Source: a candidate division BRC1 bacterium ADurb.Bin183 (GTDB taxonomy: Bacteria; Sumerlaeota; Sumerlaeia; MWCT01). Taken from it: DNA of 64,000 bases. The stretch covers positions 92,625-156,624 of the forward strand of contig MWCT01000007.1 of assembly GCA_002070185.1 (NCBI GenBank), in the 5' to 3' direction. Below are positions 53,908-62,760 of this stretch, piece after piece; the stretch's first letter is position 1; each line of letters starts with the position of its first letter. The position numbers and the translations under genes were made by a program. Below the pieces are notes generated by a model. It saw only the letters and a list, made by a program, of their open reading frames with translations. It made no database searches and was not told the DNA's origin.

Positions 53908-55865
53908 AAGGTTCGCCCATAAAAAAAATCGGAGTCCTTATCTGTCACTGCGGTAAAAATATCGCAGGAACGCTGGACATTCCGGAACTGATTCGAGGCG
54001 CAGCGGCTCTGCCGGATGTGGCGTTTGCCGGCGATTACAAATACATGTGTTCTCAACCCGGACAAGAATTATTGAAGGAAAAAATCAAGGAATTTGGATT
54101 GAACAGCGTCGTAGTGGCGGCATGCACGCCAAATCTCCACGAACCCACATTCCGCAAAGCCGCCGCGGAGGCGGGGCTCAATCCCTACTGCGTTGAGATG
54201 GCAAATATCCGGGAGCAATGCGCATGGGTGCATCAGAATAACGGACATTCCGCCACGGAAAAGGCGCTGCAAATCATCGCCATGATGGTGAAAAAAGTTG
54301 CTCAAAATTCCCCGCTATTCGAAGCATCCATTCCCATCGTCAAACGCGCGCTCATAATCGGCGGCGGCATTGCGGGAATGCAGGCGGCGCTCGACATCGC
54401 CGATGCCGGCTACGAAGCGATTCTTGTGGAGAGGGAGCCTTCCATCGGCGGACATATGGCTCAACTATCCGAAACCTTTCCCACGCTCGATTGCGCCCAG
54501 TGCATCCTCACCCCCAAGATGGTCAGCATCGGCTCGCATCCGCGCATTCGGCTGCTTGCCTATTCCGAAGTGCGCGGGCTGGAAGGATACGTCGGCAATT
54601 TCAAGGTGAAAATCGAACGCAAGTCCTCCGGCGTGGATTGGGATAAATGCACAGGATGCGGCATCTGCATGGAAAAGTGCCCCACAAAAGTTCCGGGCGA
54701 ATTTGACCGCGGACTCGGCAAACGCAAGGCAATATACACCCCGTTTCCGCAAGCTGTTCCCAATAAACCAGTCATAGACAAGGCGAACTGCCTTTATTAT
54801 AAAAAAGGCGTCTGCCGCATCTGCGAAAAAAATTGCGAGGCACGCGCCATCAATTTTCAACAAGAACCGCAAATCATCGAAGAAGATGTGGGCGCTATCG
54901 TGGTTGCCACAGGCTATGACCTTTATAGCACGGAAAATCTGGGCGAATACGGCGCGGGCGAAATTCCGGATGTGATTGACAGCCTTGCCTTTGAGCGGCT
55001 GCTCTCCGCCTCCGGACCAACCTCCGGCGAGGTGCGGCGTCCGTCAGATGGCAAAATTCCCAAAAGCGTTGTGTTCATCCATTGCGCCGGCTCGCGCGAC
55101 CCTGAAAAACACAAACCCTATTGCTCCCGTATCTGTTGCATGTATTCCACCAAACAGGCGCTGCTCTATAAACACGCGGTTCATGGCGGGCAGCCTTATT
55201 TATTCTATATTGATATCCGCTCCGGAGGGAAAAATTACGAAGAGTTTGTTGAACGCGCCCAATCAGAAGGCGTGATTTACACTCGCGGAAAGGTGGGGCG
55301 CGTTTATCAAGAAGGCGACAAGGTTATAGTGCAGGGCGTGGATACCCTGCTCGGCAAGCCGATGAAAATTGAAGCCGATATGGTGGTGCTTGCCATGGCA
55401 ATGCAGCCTCAATTGACCACGCCCGAGCTGCGCCGCATACTGAAAATTACAACCGATATTCACGGTTTTTGGACGGAGGCGCATCCCAAGATGAACCCGC
55501 TCGGCACAACCACGCGCGGCATTTATCTTGCCGGATGCGGTCAGGCGCCCCGCGATATTCCAGACACTGTCTCGCAGGCATCCGGCGCGGCGGGCAAGGT
55601 TATCGGTCTTTTTTCGCAAAATGAACTGCCGCTTGATCCCATGACGGTTTATGTGGAAGAAGATTTGTGCGCAGGCTGCGGGTTGTGCGTGGCGGCGTGT
55701 TCTTATGAGGCAAGGAGTCTTGACCCACAAAAACGGATAGTCCTTGTCAACGCCGCGCTCTGCCAAGGCTGCGGCGCGTGCATGATAGCCTGTCCTAATG
55801 GGGCGACGATACATAAAAATTTCTCCAGAAAACAGATTCTGAATATGGTGGACGTTTTGACATGA
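53904..55865 (+). CDS. hdrA: HdrA, flavin-containing subunit
   Basis: A 653-residue protein with the full methanogen-type layout. The N-terminal domain has ICHCGKNIAGT and Cys49, Cys74 (AACTPNLHEPTF). The FAD site is IIGGGIAGMQAAL (152-163) followed by GGHMAQL. Ferredoxin 1 has Cys249, 252, 255, 259; a second Cys group is at 296, 304, 307, 311. The conserved GSRDPEKHKPYCSRICCMYSTK follows (in parts). The C-terminal 2[4Fe-4S] ferredoxin has CAGCGLCVAAC and CQGCGACMIAC. HdrA is the bifurcating flavoprotein of Hdr complexes. The start at 53904 overlaps the hdrB stop; AGAAGG lies upstream. Confidence 0.95.
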   Translation: MKGSPIKKIGVLICHCGKNIAGTLDIPELIRGAAALPDVAFAGDYKYMCSQPGQELLKEKIKEFGLNSVVVAACTPNLHEPTFRKAAAEAGLNPYCVEMANIREQCAWVHQNNGHSATEKALQIIAMMVKKVAQNSPLFEASIPIVKRALIIGGGIAGMQAALDIADAGYEAILVEREPSIGGHMAQLSETFPTLDCAQCILTPKMVSIGSHPRIRLLAYSEVRGLEGYVGNFKVKIERKSSGVDWDKCTGCGICMEKCPTKVPGEFDRGLGKRKAIYTPFPQAVPNKPVIDKANCLYYKKGVCRICEKNCEARAINFQQEPQIIEEDVGAIVVATGYDLYSTENLGEYGAGEIPDVIDSLAFERLLSASGPTSGEVRRPSDGKIPKSVVFIHCAGSRDPEKHKPYCSRICCMYSTKQALLYKHAVHGGQPYLFYIDIRSGGKNYEEFVERAQSEGVIYTRGKVGRVYQEGDKVIVQGVDTLLGKPMKIEADMVVLAMAMQPQLTTPELRRILKITTDIHGFWTEAHPKMNPLGTTTRGIYLAGCGQAPRDIPDTVSQASGAAGKVIGLFSQNELPLDPMTVYVEEDLCAGCGLCVAACSYEARSLDPQKRIVLVNAALCQGCGACMIACPNGATIHKNFSRKQILNMVDVLT

Positions 55866-58800
55866 ACGCCGAAAAACAAATCAACGGTTCCGTTCTCGTA
55901 GTCGGCGGCGGCATTGCCGGTATCCAATCCGCCCTCGACCTCGCCAATGCGGGATTCAAAGTCTATATCGTGGAAGAAAGCCCAAGCATTGGCGGCGCGA
56001 TGCCGCAACTTGATAAAACATTTCCCACCAACGACTGCGCCATGTGCATCCTCGCGCCTAAACTTGTGGACACGGGACGCCATCCCAATATCAAAATACT
56101 CTGCAATTCTGAAGTGAGCGCCATTGAAGGCGAAGCCGGACGTTTCACGGTTGAAATCACTTCTTATTCCACATGCGTGGACCCTGAAAAATGCAACGGA
56201 TGCGGCGATTGCGCGGAATACTGTCCCGTTAGCCTGCCTTCCGCATTCGATGAAAATATGGGACGATGCAAAGCCATCTCGCGCCCATTTCCGCAGGCAA
56301 TCCCTAACCTCTTTGGCATCGTAAAAGAGCCGGAGATCGCCCCATGCCGCATCGGATGCCCCGCCGAAACCAACGTTCATGGTTATGTGGCGTTGGCGGC
56401 GCAGGGCAAATGGGCGGAGGCGTTTCATCTCATCCGAGAGCGCCTCCCATTCCCAGGCGTGCTCGGGCGCATCTGCCAGCACCCATGCGAGCTGCGTTGC
56501 AACCGCAAAGATATCGAACAGCCTCTTGCCATTCGCGACATCAAACGCTTCATTGCCGATTATTATTATGCGCATCCCGAACTCGAAGAAGAACTTCGCA
56601 AAACCAAGGAGGAACGTCTGCGTAAAAATGCGGAAGAAGGCGCGGATTATCGCGACCCCTTTGCGCGCGATGCCTCGCGAGGCGTCGGTCGCAAAGTTGC
56701 CGTTATAGGCGCGGGACCCGCCGGATTGACCGCCGCCGCAGACCTTTCGCGCCTTGGTTATACTGTCGAAATCTTCGAGGCGGATGACGCCAGCGGCGGC
56801 ATGATGCGCACCGTTATCCCCGATTTCCGTTTGAATAAAAACTACCTGAACCGCGAAATCAAAGCCATTGTGGATGAGTATAAAATAACAATTCACTTCG
56901 GAAAAAAATTAGGGCGGGATTTCACAATCGCCTCCCTGCGCGAGAAAAAATTTGACGCCATCTTTATCGCCATAGGAGCCCAACTCAGCAAAGGCATGGC
57001 GCTGGAGGGAAGCGATAAATTTGACGTTCTGCCGGGCGTGGATTTCCTGAAAAAAATTAACCGCGGCGAAATGGCGCAAGATGCCTTCCGAGATAAAGAT
57101 GTGGTTGTGCTGGGAGGCGGAAATGTGGCTATGGACGCCGCCCGCGTTGCCAAAAGACTCGGCGGTCGCGTGACAATTGTCTATCGCCGCTCCCTCAATG
57201 AAATGCCCGCCACGCCGGAAGAACGCGAACAAGCGGCGGAAGAGGGCGTTGTCTTCTTGATGCTCTCCAATCCAAAACGTTTTGTCGCCGAAGAGGGAAG
57301 CCGAGGCATGGAATGCCTCCGCATGGAACTGGGCGAGCCGGACGCCTCCGGACGCCGCCGCCCCGTTTCTATCAAAGGTTCAGAATTCATCATCCCCTGC
57401 GACATCGCCATCATGGCAATTGGTCAGGAAGCCGAAACTGATTGTCTTAACGCCGAAAGATTCGAACTTGCCGGCGGATTAATTAAAACGGATAACTGCA
57501 CATTTCAAACCTCGATGCCGGACGTCTTTGCCGGAGGCGACATCGTCAGCGGTCCCGCCTCTGTTGTGGAAGCCATCAAGGCAGGGCATGAAGCGGCAAT
57601 ATCCATAGACCGCTTCCTGCACAAGGAAGACCTGCGCAAAGGACGCTCCAAAAACTTTAAAGGTTCGCCGACGCCTCAGCGGGAGCGTTACGCAATGCAA
57701 AGCCGCATGACGCTTCGAACGCGTCCCGCCGCTGAGCGCATATTAGATTTCGAAGAAGTGGAACTCTTGCCCGCGCTTGATGATGTCGTATCGGAATCCA
57801 AACGCTGTCTTGATTGCGCCGCCTGCTCGGAGTGTATGCAATGCGTGGCAAGTTGCGGACGCGGCGCGGTTGACCACACGATGCAAGACCGCAAACAATC
57901 GCTCACAGTCGGCGCAGTCATCCTCTCTGTCGGCTATGAAAAATTCCTCCCGCAAACCGGCGGGAGTTTTGGATTTAACCTTTACCCCAACGTCCTCACC
58001 AGCATCCAATTCGAGCGGATGTTGGCGGCATCAGGTCCGCAAAAAGGGCATGTGTCGCGTCCCTCCGACGGCAAAGAACCGCGCAAAATCGCATGGCTTC
58101 AATGCATCGGCTCTCGCGATGAAAGTTGCAACAGCCCTTGGTGTTCTTCCATATGCTGCATGTATTCCACAAAAGAGGCGGTCATCGCCAAAGAGCATCA
58201 GCCAGAACTCCAAACGCATATTTATTACATGGACATCCGCTCCTTTGGTAAAAATTTTGAACAATATATCAAACGCGCCGAGGAGGAATACGGCGTTGTC
58301 TATCGGCATTCGCGCATCCCGCAGGTGGAGCAAAACCCAACCACAAAAAATCTGATAATCCGATACATCAACGATACGGGCGGGGTTAGCGAAGAGGAAT
58401 ACGACATGGTGGTCCTCTCTGTCGGCATCCAGCCATGTGAAAAGTCAAAAAATATAAGCGAACTTTTTCAGATTCAATTGAATGAATATGGATTTTTCCA
58501 GACAGCGCCTTTCGATAAAACAAACACAACGCGCAACGGCGTTTATGTGGCTGGCTCCATCTCCGAGCCCAAAGACATCCCTGAATCGGTCACAGAAGCC
58601 TCCTGCGCCGCCGCCGCCGCCGCTGTCAACATCGCCTCCGCCCGCGGTTCGGAAGTTACGGATAAAAAATATCCCGCGGAAAAAAATGTTGAAGACGAAG
58701 AACCCCGCGTCGGTGTTTTTGTCTGCCATTGCGGCACAAACATCGGCAGCGTTGTGGACGTCGCCGCCATTGTTGAAGCCGCGCGCAATTGGGATGGCGT

Positions 58801-60394
58801 TGTTTTTGCAGACCAGAATTTATACACCTGCTCGCAGGATGCGCAGGATGAAATGAAGAAAAAAATCCGGGAACATAACATCAATCGCGTGGTCGTGGCG
58901 TCCTGCACCCCGCGCACACACGAGGAATTGTTTCAGGATACCATACGCGAGGCTGGACTCAATCCCTATCTTTTTCAAATGGCAAACATACGAGATCAGT
59001 GTTCGTGGGTGCATCGCGATTCGCCGCAAGAGGCAACGCGCAAAGCCATGGATATTGTGCGAATGACCGTTGCCAAAGCCGCGCGCCTTTATTCCGTCCG
59101 CCGCTCCCGATTGCCGCTTGTTCAAAAGGCGCTTGTCATCGGCGGCGGCATTGCGGGCATGAGCGCCGCGCTCGCCATCGCCGAACAGGGGTTTGATGTT
59201 TTCCTTGTAGAAAAAGAGGCGCATTTGGGCGGGCATCTGCGCGAAATCTATTTTGGCTTCCGCGAAGAGCAGCCGCAAAAACTGCTTGAGGAAACTGTTG
59301 CTAAAATCAACGCCCACCCCCAAATCCGCGTCTTCCTCAATTCACAAGTCGAAGCCCTCGCCGGCTATGTCGGCAATTTTACGAGCCGCATCCGCGCACA
59401 AAAGCATATCGAAGAGGTCAGCCACGGCATTGTGGTCGTTGCCACTGGCGCGCAGAACGACGAGCCAAACGAGTATCTCTACGGACAAAATGAAAACGTC
59501 TTGACTCAGCGCGAACTGGAAAAGGCGCTCTTTAATCAAACGGCAAACCCCGCCGATTGGAAACAGGTTGCCATGATTCAGTGCGTCGGTTCGCGGAACG
59601 AAGAACACCCATGGTGCAGCCGCGTCTGCTGCAGCGAGGCAATCCGCAACGCCCTCAAAATCTGTCAGATGAATCCATCGGCGCAAATCTTCATCCTCTA
59701 CCGCGATATCCGCACCTATGGATTCAAAGAAGATTACCTCTACCGGAAAGCGCGCGAAAAAGGCATTATCTTTGCGCGTTTTGAGGAAAATGAGCCGCCG
59801 ATTGTCGCGCAGGAAAAAGGGCGGCTCTCTGTTAAATTTTATGACGATATCCTAAAACGCCAATTGACGCTTCATCCCGATAAATTAGTTTTGAGCGCGG
59901 GGATTGTACCCGCAAACAATGAAACGGTCGCGCAGCTTTTGAAAGTTCCGCTCGGCTCGGATGGGTTTTTTGTGGAGGCTCACGCAAAACTGCGTCCTGT
60001 GGATTTTGCCAACGACGGCATCTACCTTTGCGGAACTGCCCACTCGCCGCGTTTTGTGGATGAGGCAATCACGCAGGCTCGCGCGGCGGCGGCTCGCGCG
60101 GCAACCGTCCTTTCAAAGGATACGCTCGAAACAAAAGGCATCATCGTTCAAGTCAACCCCCGCAAATGCGTCGGCTGCGAAGTATGTGTGGGCGTTTGCG
60201 CGTATGATGCCCGCCAATTCGACTCCGAAAAGAGGTATGTTGTTGTGAATGAAGTCTTGTGCCAAGGCTGCGGAGCTTGCGCGGCGGCTTGCCCCAACGG
60301 CGCCACACAGCAAAACGGTTTCACCAGCAGCCAGATTCTTTCGATGATTGATTCGCTTTTTGAAGAAGATTTTGAACCGGTTGTTAAAGTATAA
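55862..60394 (+). CDS. 1510-residue HdrA-GltD-HdrA fusion flavoprotein
   Basis: A single chain with three flavoprotein modules. Residues 8-160: first half of an HdrA FAD fold (VVGGGIAGIQSAL; ferredoxin Cys111, 114, 117, 121). Residues ~161-640: a GltD/NfnB-like module with cluster cysteines Cys162, 166, 205, 209, 213, FAD loop VIGAGPAGLTAA (281-292), and NAD(P)H loop VLGGGNVAMDAA (416-427). A Cys-rich linker at 649-665 has six Cys (CxxCxxCxxCxxCxxxC). Residues ~680-930: second half of the HdrA fold. Residues ~948-1510: a second HdrA with N-terminal ICHCG-type domain (VCHCGTNI), FAD loop VIGGGIAGMSAAL, and C-terminal ferredoxin Cys1436-1446 and 1467-1477. It overlaps hdrA by 4 nt. It probably brings NAD(P)H oxidation or reduction into the Hdr complex. 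Confidence 0.93.
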   Translation: MNAEKQINGSVLVVGGGIAGIQSALDLANAGFKVYIVEESPSIGGAMPQLDKTFPTNDCAMCILAPKLVDTGRHPNIKILCNSEVSAIEGEAGRFTVEITSYSTCVDPEKCNGCGDCAEYCPVSLPSAFDENMGRCKAISRPFPQAIPNLFGIVKEPEIAPCRIGCPAETNVHGYVALAAQGKWAEAFHLIRERLPFPGVLGRICQHPCELRCNRKDIEQPLAIRDIKRFIADYYYAHPELEEELRKTKEERLRKNAEEGADYRDPFARDASRGVGRKVAVIGAGPAGLTAAADLSRLGYTVEIFEADDASGGMMRTVIPDFRLNKNYLNREIKAIVDEYKITIHFGKKLGRDFTIASLREKKFDAIFIAIGAQLSKGMALEGSDKFDVLPGVDFLKKINRGEMAQDAFRDKDVVVLGGGNVAMDAARVAKRLGGRVTIVYRRSLNEMPATPEEREQAAEEGVVFLMLSNPKRFVAEEGSRGMECLRMELGEPDASGRRRPVSIKGSEFIIPCDIAIMAIGQEAETDCLNAERFELAGGLIKTDNCTFQTSMPDVFAGGDIVSGPASVVEAIKAGHEAAISIDRFLHKEDLRKGRSKNFKGSPTPQRERYAMQSRMTLRTRPAAERILDFEEVELLPALDDVVSESKRCLDCAACSECMQCVASCGRGAVDHTMQDRKQSLTVGAVILSVGYEKFLPQTGGSFGFNLYPNVLTSIQFERMLAASGPQKGHVSRPSDGKEPRKIAWLQCIGSRDESCNSPWCSSICCMYSTKEAVIAKEHQPELQTHIYYMDIRSFGKNFEQYIKRAEEEYGVVYRHSRIPQVEQNPTTKNLIIRYINDTGGVSEEEYDMVVLSVGIQPCEKSKNISELFQIQLNEYGFFQTAPFDKTNTTRNGVYVAGSISEPKDIPESVTEASCAAAAAAVNIASARGSEVTDKKYPAEKNVEDEEPRVGVFVCHCGTNIGSVVDVAAIVEAARNWDGVVFADQNLYTCSQDAQDEMKKKIREHNINRVVVASCTPRTHEELFQDTIREAGLNPYLFQMANIRDQCSWVHRDSPQEATRKAMDIVRMTVAKAARLYSVRRSRLPLVQKALVIGGGIAGMSAALAIAEQGFDVFLVEKEAHLGGHLREIYFGFREEQPQKLLEETVAKINAHPQIRVFLNSQVEALAGYVGNFTSRIRAQKHIEEVSHGIVVVATGAQNDEPNEYLYGQNENVLTQRELEKALFNQTANPADWKQVAMIQCVGSRNEEHPWCSRVCCSEAIRNALKICQMNPSAQIFILYRDIRTYGFKEDYLYRKAREKGIIFARFEENEPPIVAQEKGRLSVKFYDDILKRQLTLHPDKLVLSAGIVPANNETVAQLLKVPLGSDGFFVEAHAKLRPVDFANDGIYLCGTAHSPRFVDEAITQARAAAARAATVLSKDTLETKGIIVQVNPRKCVGCEVCVGVCAYDARQFDSEKRYVVVNEVLCQGCGACAAACPNGATQQNGFTSSQILSMIDSLFEEDFEPVVKV
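56342..57781 (+). other. GltD/NfnB-like NAD(P)H module inside the HdrA fusion
   Basis: Residues ~161-640 of the fusion. It interrupts the first HdrA module and matches glutamate synthase small subunit: Fer4_20-type cysteines (CRIGCP, GRICQHPCELRC), FAD loop, then NAD(P)H loop with the following YRRSLNEMPATPEE, and GGDIVSGPASVVEAI near its end. Confidence 0.85.
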
Positions 60395-60437
60395 TTCCGC
60401 AAAAAAGATGCGCGTTGTCGAGTGTTAGGAGAAAAAG

Positions 60438-60863
60438 ATGGCAAAAGAATTTGAACCCAAGATTGTGGGATTCCTGTGCAACTGGTGCACTTACACCGGC
60501 GCCGATTTGGCGGGCACGTCCCGCATTCAGTATCCGCCGCATGTGCGGATTATCCGCGTCATGTGTTCCGGCGCGGTTGACCCGGCATACATCCTCAAGG
60601 CTCTGCTGGACGGCGCGGACGGCATATTCATCGGCGGCTGCCATCCCGGCGACTGCCATTATCTCACAGGCAACTACAAAGCGCGGCGTAAAATGGTGCT
60701 CATGAAATCGGTGTTGGAAACGCTCGGATTGGAGCCGGAGCGTTTGTGGTTCCGTTGGATTTCCGCCTCCGAAGGGCAAAAATTCGCCGACTCCATGACC
60801 GAGATTTCCGAAGAGGTGAAAAAACTGGGACCGAATCCCATCAAGGAGTATTGGAATGTCTGA
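60438..60863 (+). CDS. mvhD: MvhD/FlpD-like [2Fe-2S] subunit
   Basis: A 141-residue protein of the MvhD family, which links hydrogenase or formate dehydrogenase to HdrA by a [2Fe-2S] cluster. Conserved Cys are in FLCNWCTYTGADLAG, RVMCSGAVD and GGCHPGDCHY. TAGGAG precedes the ATG, 43 nt after the fusion gene. Its stop overlaps the next gene by 8 nt. In bacteria it commonly accompanies HdrA-like genes with formate dehydrogenase or other NADH-linked partners. Confidence 0.95.
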   Translation: MAKEFEPKIVGFLCNWCTYTGADLAGTSRIQYPPHVRIIRVMCSGAVDPAYILKALLDGADGIFIGGCHPGDCHYLTGNYKARRKMVLMKSVLETLGLEPERLWFRWISASEGQKFADSMTEISEEVKKLGPNPIKEYWNV

Positions 60864-61983
60864 AAAAGGCGCTAATAGCGGAGCCGCTTTTTTGAAATTC
60901 AAAAAAGGCGGCATGAACGCCGCATTCAATGATTTTTTGGCGGGACTCATCAACAGGGGAAAGGTTGCCGCTGTTCTTGCGCCGCAACAGGTGCCTTCGG
61001 GAGGCATGGCATTCCCAGCCCTCATCAGCGATCCGGAAAAAATAAAAACAGACGCCTTTGCGCCAGTGCTTCCCGTTGCCACCGCAAAAATGATCTCTGC
61101 GCTCACGTGCGAGGCGCCGCTGACCCGGCGCGTGGCGGCGGTGATGCCGAATTGCCAAATCCGCGCCTTGATTGAACTTGTCAAACTCAAACAGGCGGAT
61201 ATCGGAAACATCGTCATCATTGGCATAGATTGCCCGGGCGTTTTTGATATTAATGATTATTCGAATCTCAAAGAAGATTCAGAAACGCTTTTCACCGCCC
61301 TTTTCAATAACGTGAAAAAAACGCCCGCAAAAATCCGCTCCGCCTGCGCCACGTGCCGCGAGCCCATCCCCGAATATTGCGACATTGCTGTGGGCGTCCT
61401 CGGCGTAAAAGACGGCGTCATGCTCGAGCCTCGAACGGACAAAGGACGCGACGCCCTTGATGGTGCGGGTTTGGATGAATTGAAAGATGCAAACGGACGC
61501 GCAAAAGCCGTTGAGGAGTTCAAAAAAAGCCGCGCCGCCGCAGACGAAAGTTTCAGAAAGGAACACGAAAAAATTCAAGGGATTGCCGAGGTGACAAAAT
61601 TCTATGCCGCATGCATCAATTGCCAAAACTGCCGCACCGTTTGCCCCATCTGCTACTGCCATGAATGCTTTTTCCGCTCGGATAATCTCGCGCAAACGCC
61701 GAACACGCTTCTGGCAAAGGCGCGCGCCCGCGGTTCTTTCAAAATGCCGCTCGATACGCTCCTCTTCCATACAGGTCGCATGAATCACATGATACTTTCT
61801 TGCGTGGAGTGCGGATTGTGCGAGCAGGCGTGCCCGGCAAATATCCCGCTGATGCAAGTTTTGAAACGGGTCGCCGCCGATGCCCAGTCAAAATTCAACT
61901 ACATACCCGGACGCCATCCGGATGAAGAGATGCCTCTGAAGGTTTTCCGAGAAGATGAATTTAACAATGTTGGGGAAGAATAA
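60856..61983 (+). CDS. FdhB/FrhB-like iron-sulfur protein
   Basis: A 375-residue protein related to F420-reducing hydrogenase/formate dehydrogenase beta subunits. Cys-rich motifs are CINCQNCRTVCPICYCHECFF and CVECGLCEQACP near the C-terminal half; NCQIRALIELVKLKQ and IIGIDCPGVFD are typical of the family's middle part. In relatives this subunit binds a flavin and hands electrons between a catalytic subunit and MvhD/HdrA. No catalytic partner is in the window. The ATG has AAGGAG upstream within mvhD. Confidence 0.85.
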   Translation: MSEKGANSGAAFLKFKKGGMNAAFNDFLAGLINRGKVAAVLAPQQVPSGGMAFPALISDPEKIKTDAFAPVLPVATAKMISALTCEAPLTRRVAAVMPNCQIRALIELVKLKQADIGNIVIIGIDCPGVFDINDYSNLKEDSETLFTALFNNVKKTPAKIRSACATCREPIPEYCDIAVGVLGVKDGVMLEPRTDKGRDALDGAGLDELKDANGRAKAVEEFKKSRAAADESFRKEHEKIQGIAEVTKFYAACINCQNCRTVCPICYCHECFFRSDNLAQTPNTLLAKARARGSFKMPLDTLLFHTGRMNHMILSCVECGLCEQACPANIPLMQVLKRVAADAQSKFNYIPGRHPDEEMPLKVFREDEFNNVGEE

Positions 61984-62727
61984 ATGATGAACGAAGAAAT
62001 CATAGACACAGGCGAACTGGATCCTGAATTCAAATTCCTGATAGCCTCCGATGAGGACGGCGCCGGAATTTTAAAATGCTACGCCTGCGGCTCATGCACC
62101 GTGCGCTGTCCCGAACAAAAAGTAAATCCGGAATATAACCCGCGCCTCATCATTCGCAAAGCGCTCCTCGGTTTGAAGGAGGAAGTCTTCCGCAGCGAAT
62201 TCGTCTGGATCTGCTCCTCTCATTTCCTCTGCCTTTCCAAATGTCCGCAGAATGTTAATATCAAAGGCGTCATGAACGCCGTCCGCAATTGCCGCATCGA
62301 AGCGGAAACGCTCGGCGCGCCTGAATCAGAAAATCTGGACACAAGTTTTAAATATCGAATAGCGGAGCAGGAAGTCGGCAAAGATATCTTCCACTGCTTT
62401 GCCTGCGGCTCTTGCACGGCGGGCTGCCCCGAGCGCAACCTTGATGACGAATATTCGCCCCGCGCGGTTATTCGCAAAATTCTTCTCGGTTTGAAAAGCG
62501 ACGTCTTTGCCAATCCCTTTGTGGATATCTGCTCCTCGCATGTGCGCTGCCTTGACGAATGCCCGCAAGGAGTGGAAATTCCCCGCTTGATGACGGCGAT
62601 TCGGCGTCTTGCCGAAAAAGAGGGCTGGACGCGGGACGGCAGGCACATTGTCAAAGAGGTTATCCCCGAAAAGGTCGAACGCGAAAAAAGAAGAAAAGGC
62701 GAAGTGACAAGGGTGTTCATCAAATAA
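61984..62727 (+). CDS. Tandem-duplicated HdrC-like protein with Cys-to-His changes
   Basis: A 247-residue protein made of two HdrC units. Unit 1 has C32, C35, C38, C42 then C77-S-S-H80-x2-C83-x3-C87. Unit 2 has C138, C141, C144, C148 then C183-S-S-H186-x2-C189-x3-C193. The first cluster site of each unit is all-Cys, while the second has His where the standard HdrC (and the one at 52619 here) has Cys. The motif LLGLK(E/S)(E/D)VF also repeats, confirming internal duplication. It starts directly after the FdhB-like stop. It is likely an electron wire in the third HdrA-containing unit. Confidence 0.88.
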   Translation: MMNEEIIDTGELDPEFKFLIASDEDGAGILKCYACGSCTVRCPEQKVNPEYNPRLIIRKALLGLKEEVFRSEFVWICSSHFLCLSKCPQNVNIKGVMNAVRNCRIEAETLGAPESENLDTSFKYRIAEQEVGKDIFHCFACGSCTAGCPERNLDDEYSPRAVIRKILLGLKSDVFANPFVDICSSHVRCLDECPQGVEIPRLMTAIRRLAEKEGWTRDGRHIVKEVIPEKVEREKRRKGEVTRVFIK

Positions 62728-62760
62728 CAGGAGCGAGTCATAAAAAGTTGAGGACGCAAG

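Noticed and set aside
55703..56896. Minus-strand frame of 397 codons across the HdrA fusion start
   Set aside because: Antisense to two clear genes; composition is Ala/Gly/Phe-rich without any domain.
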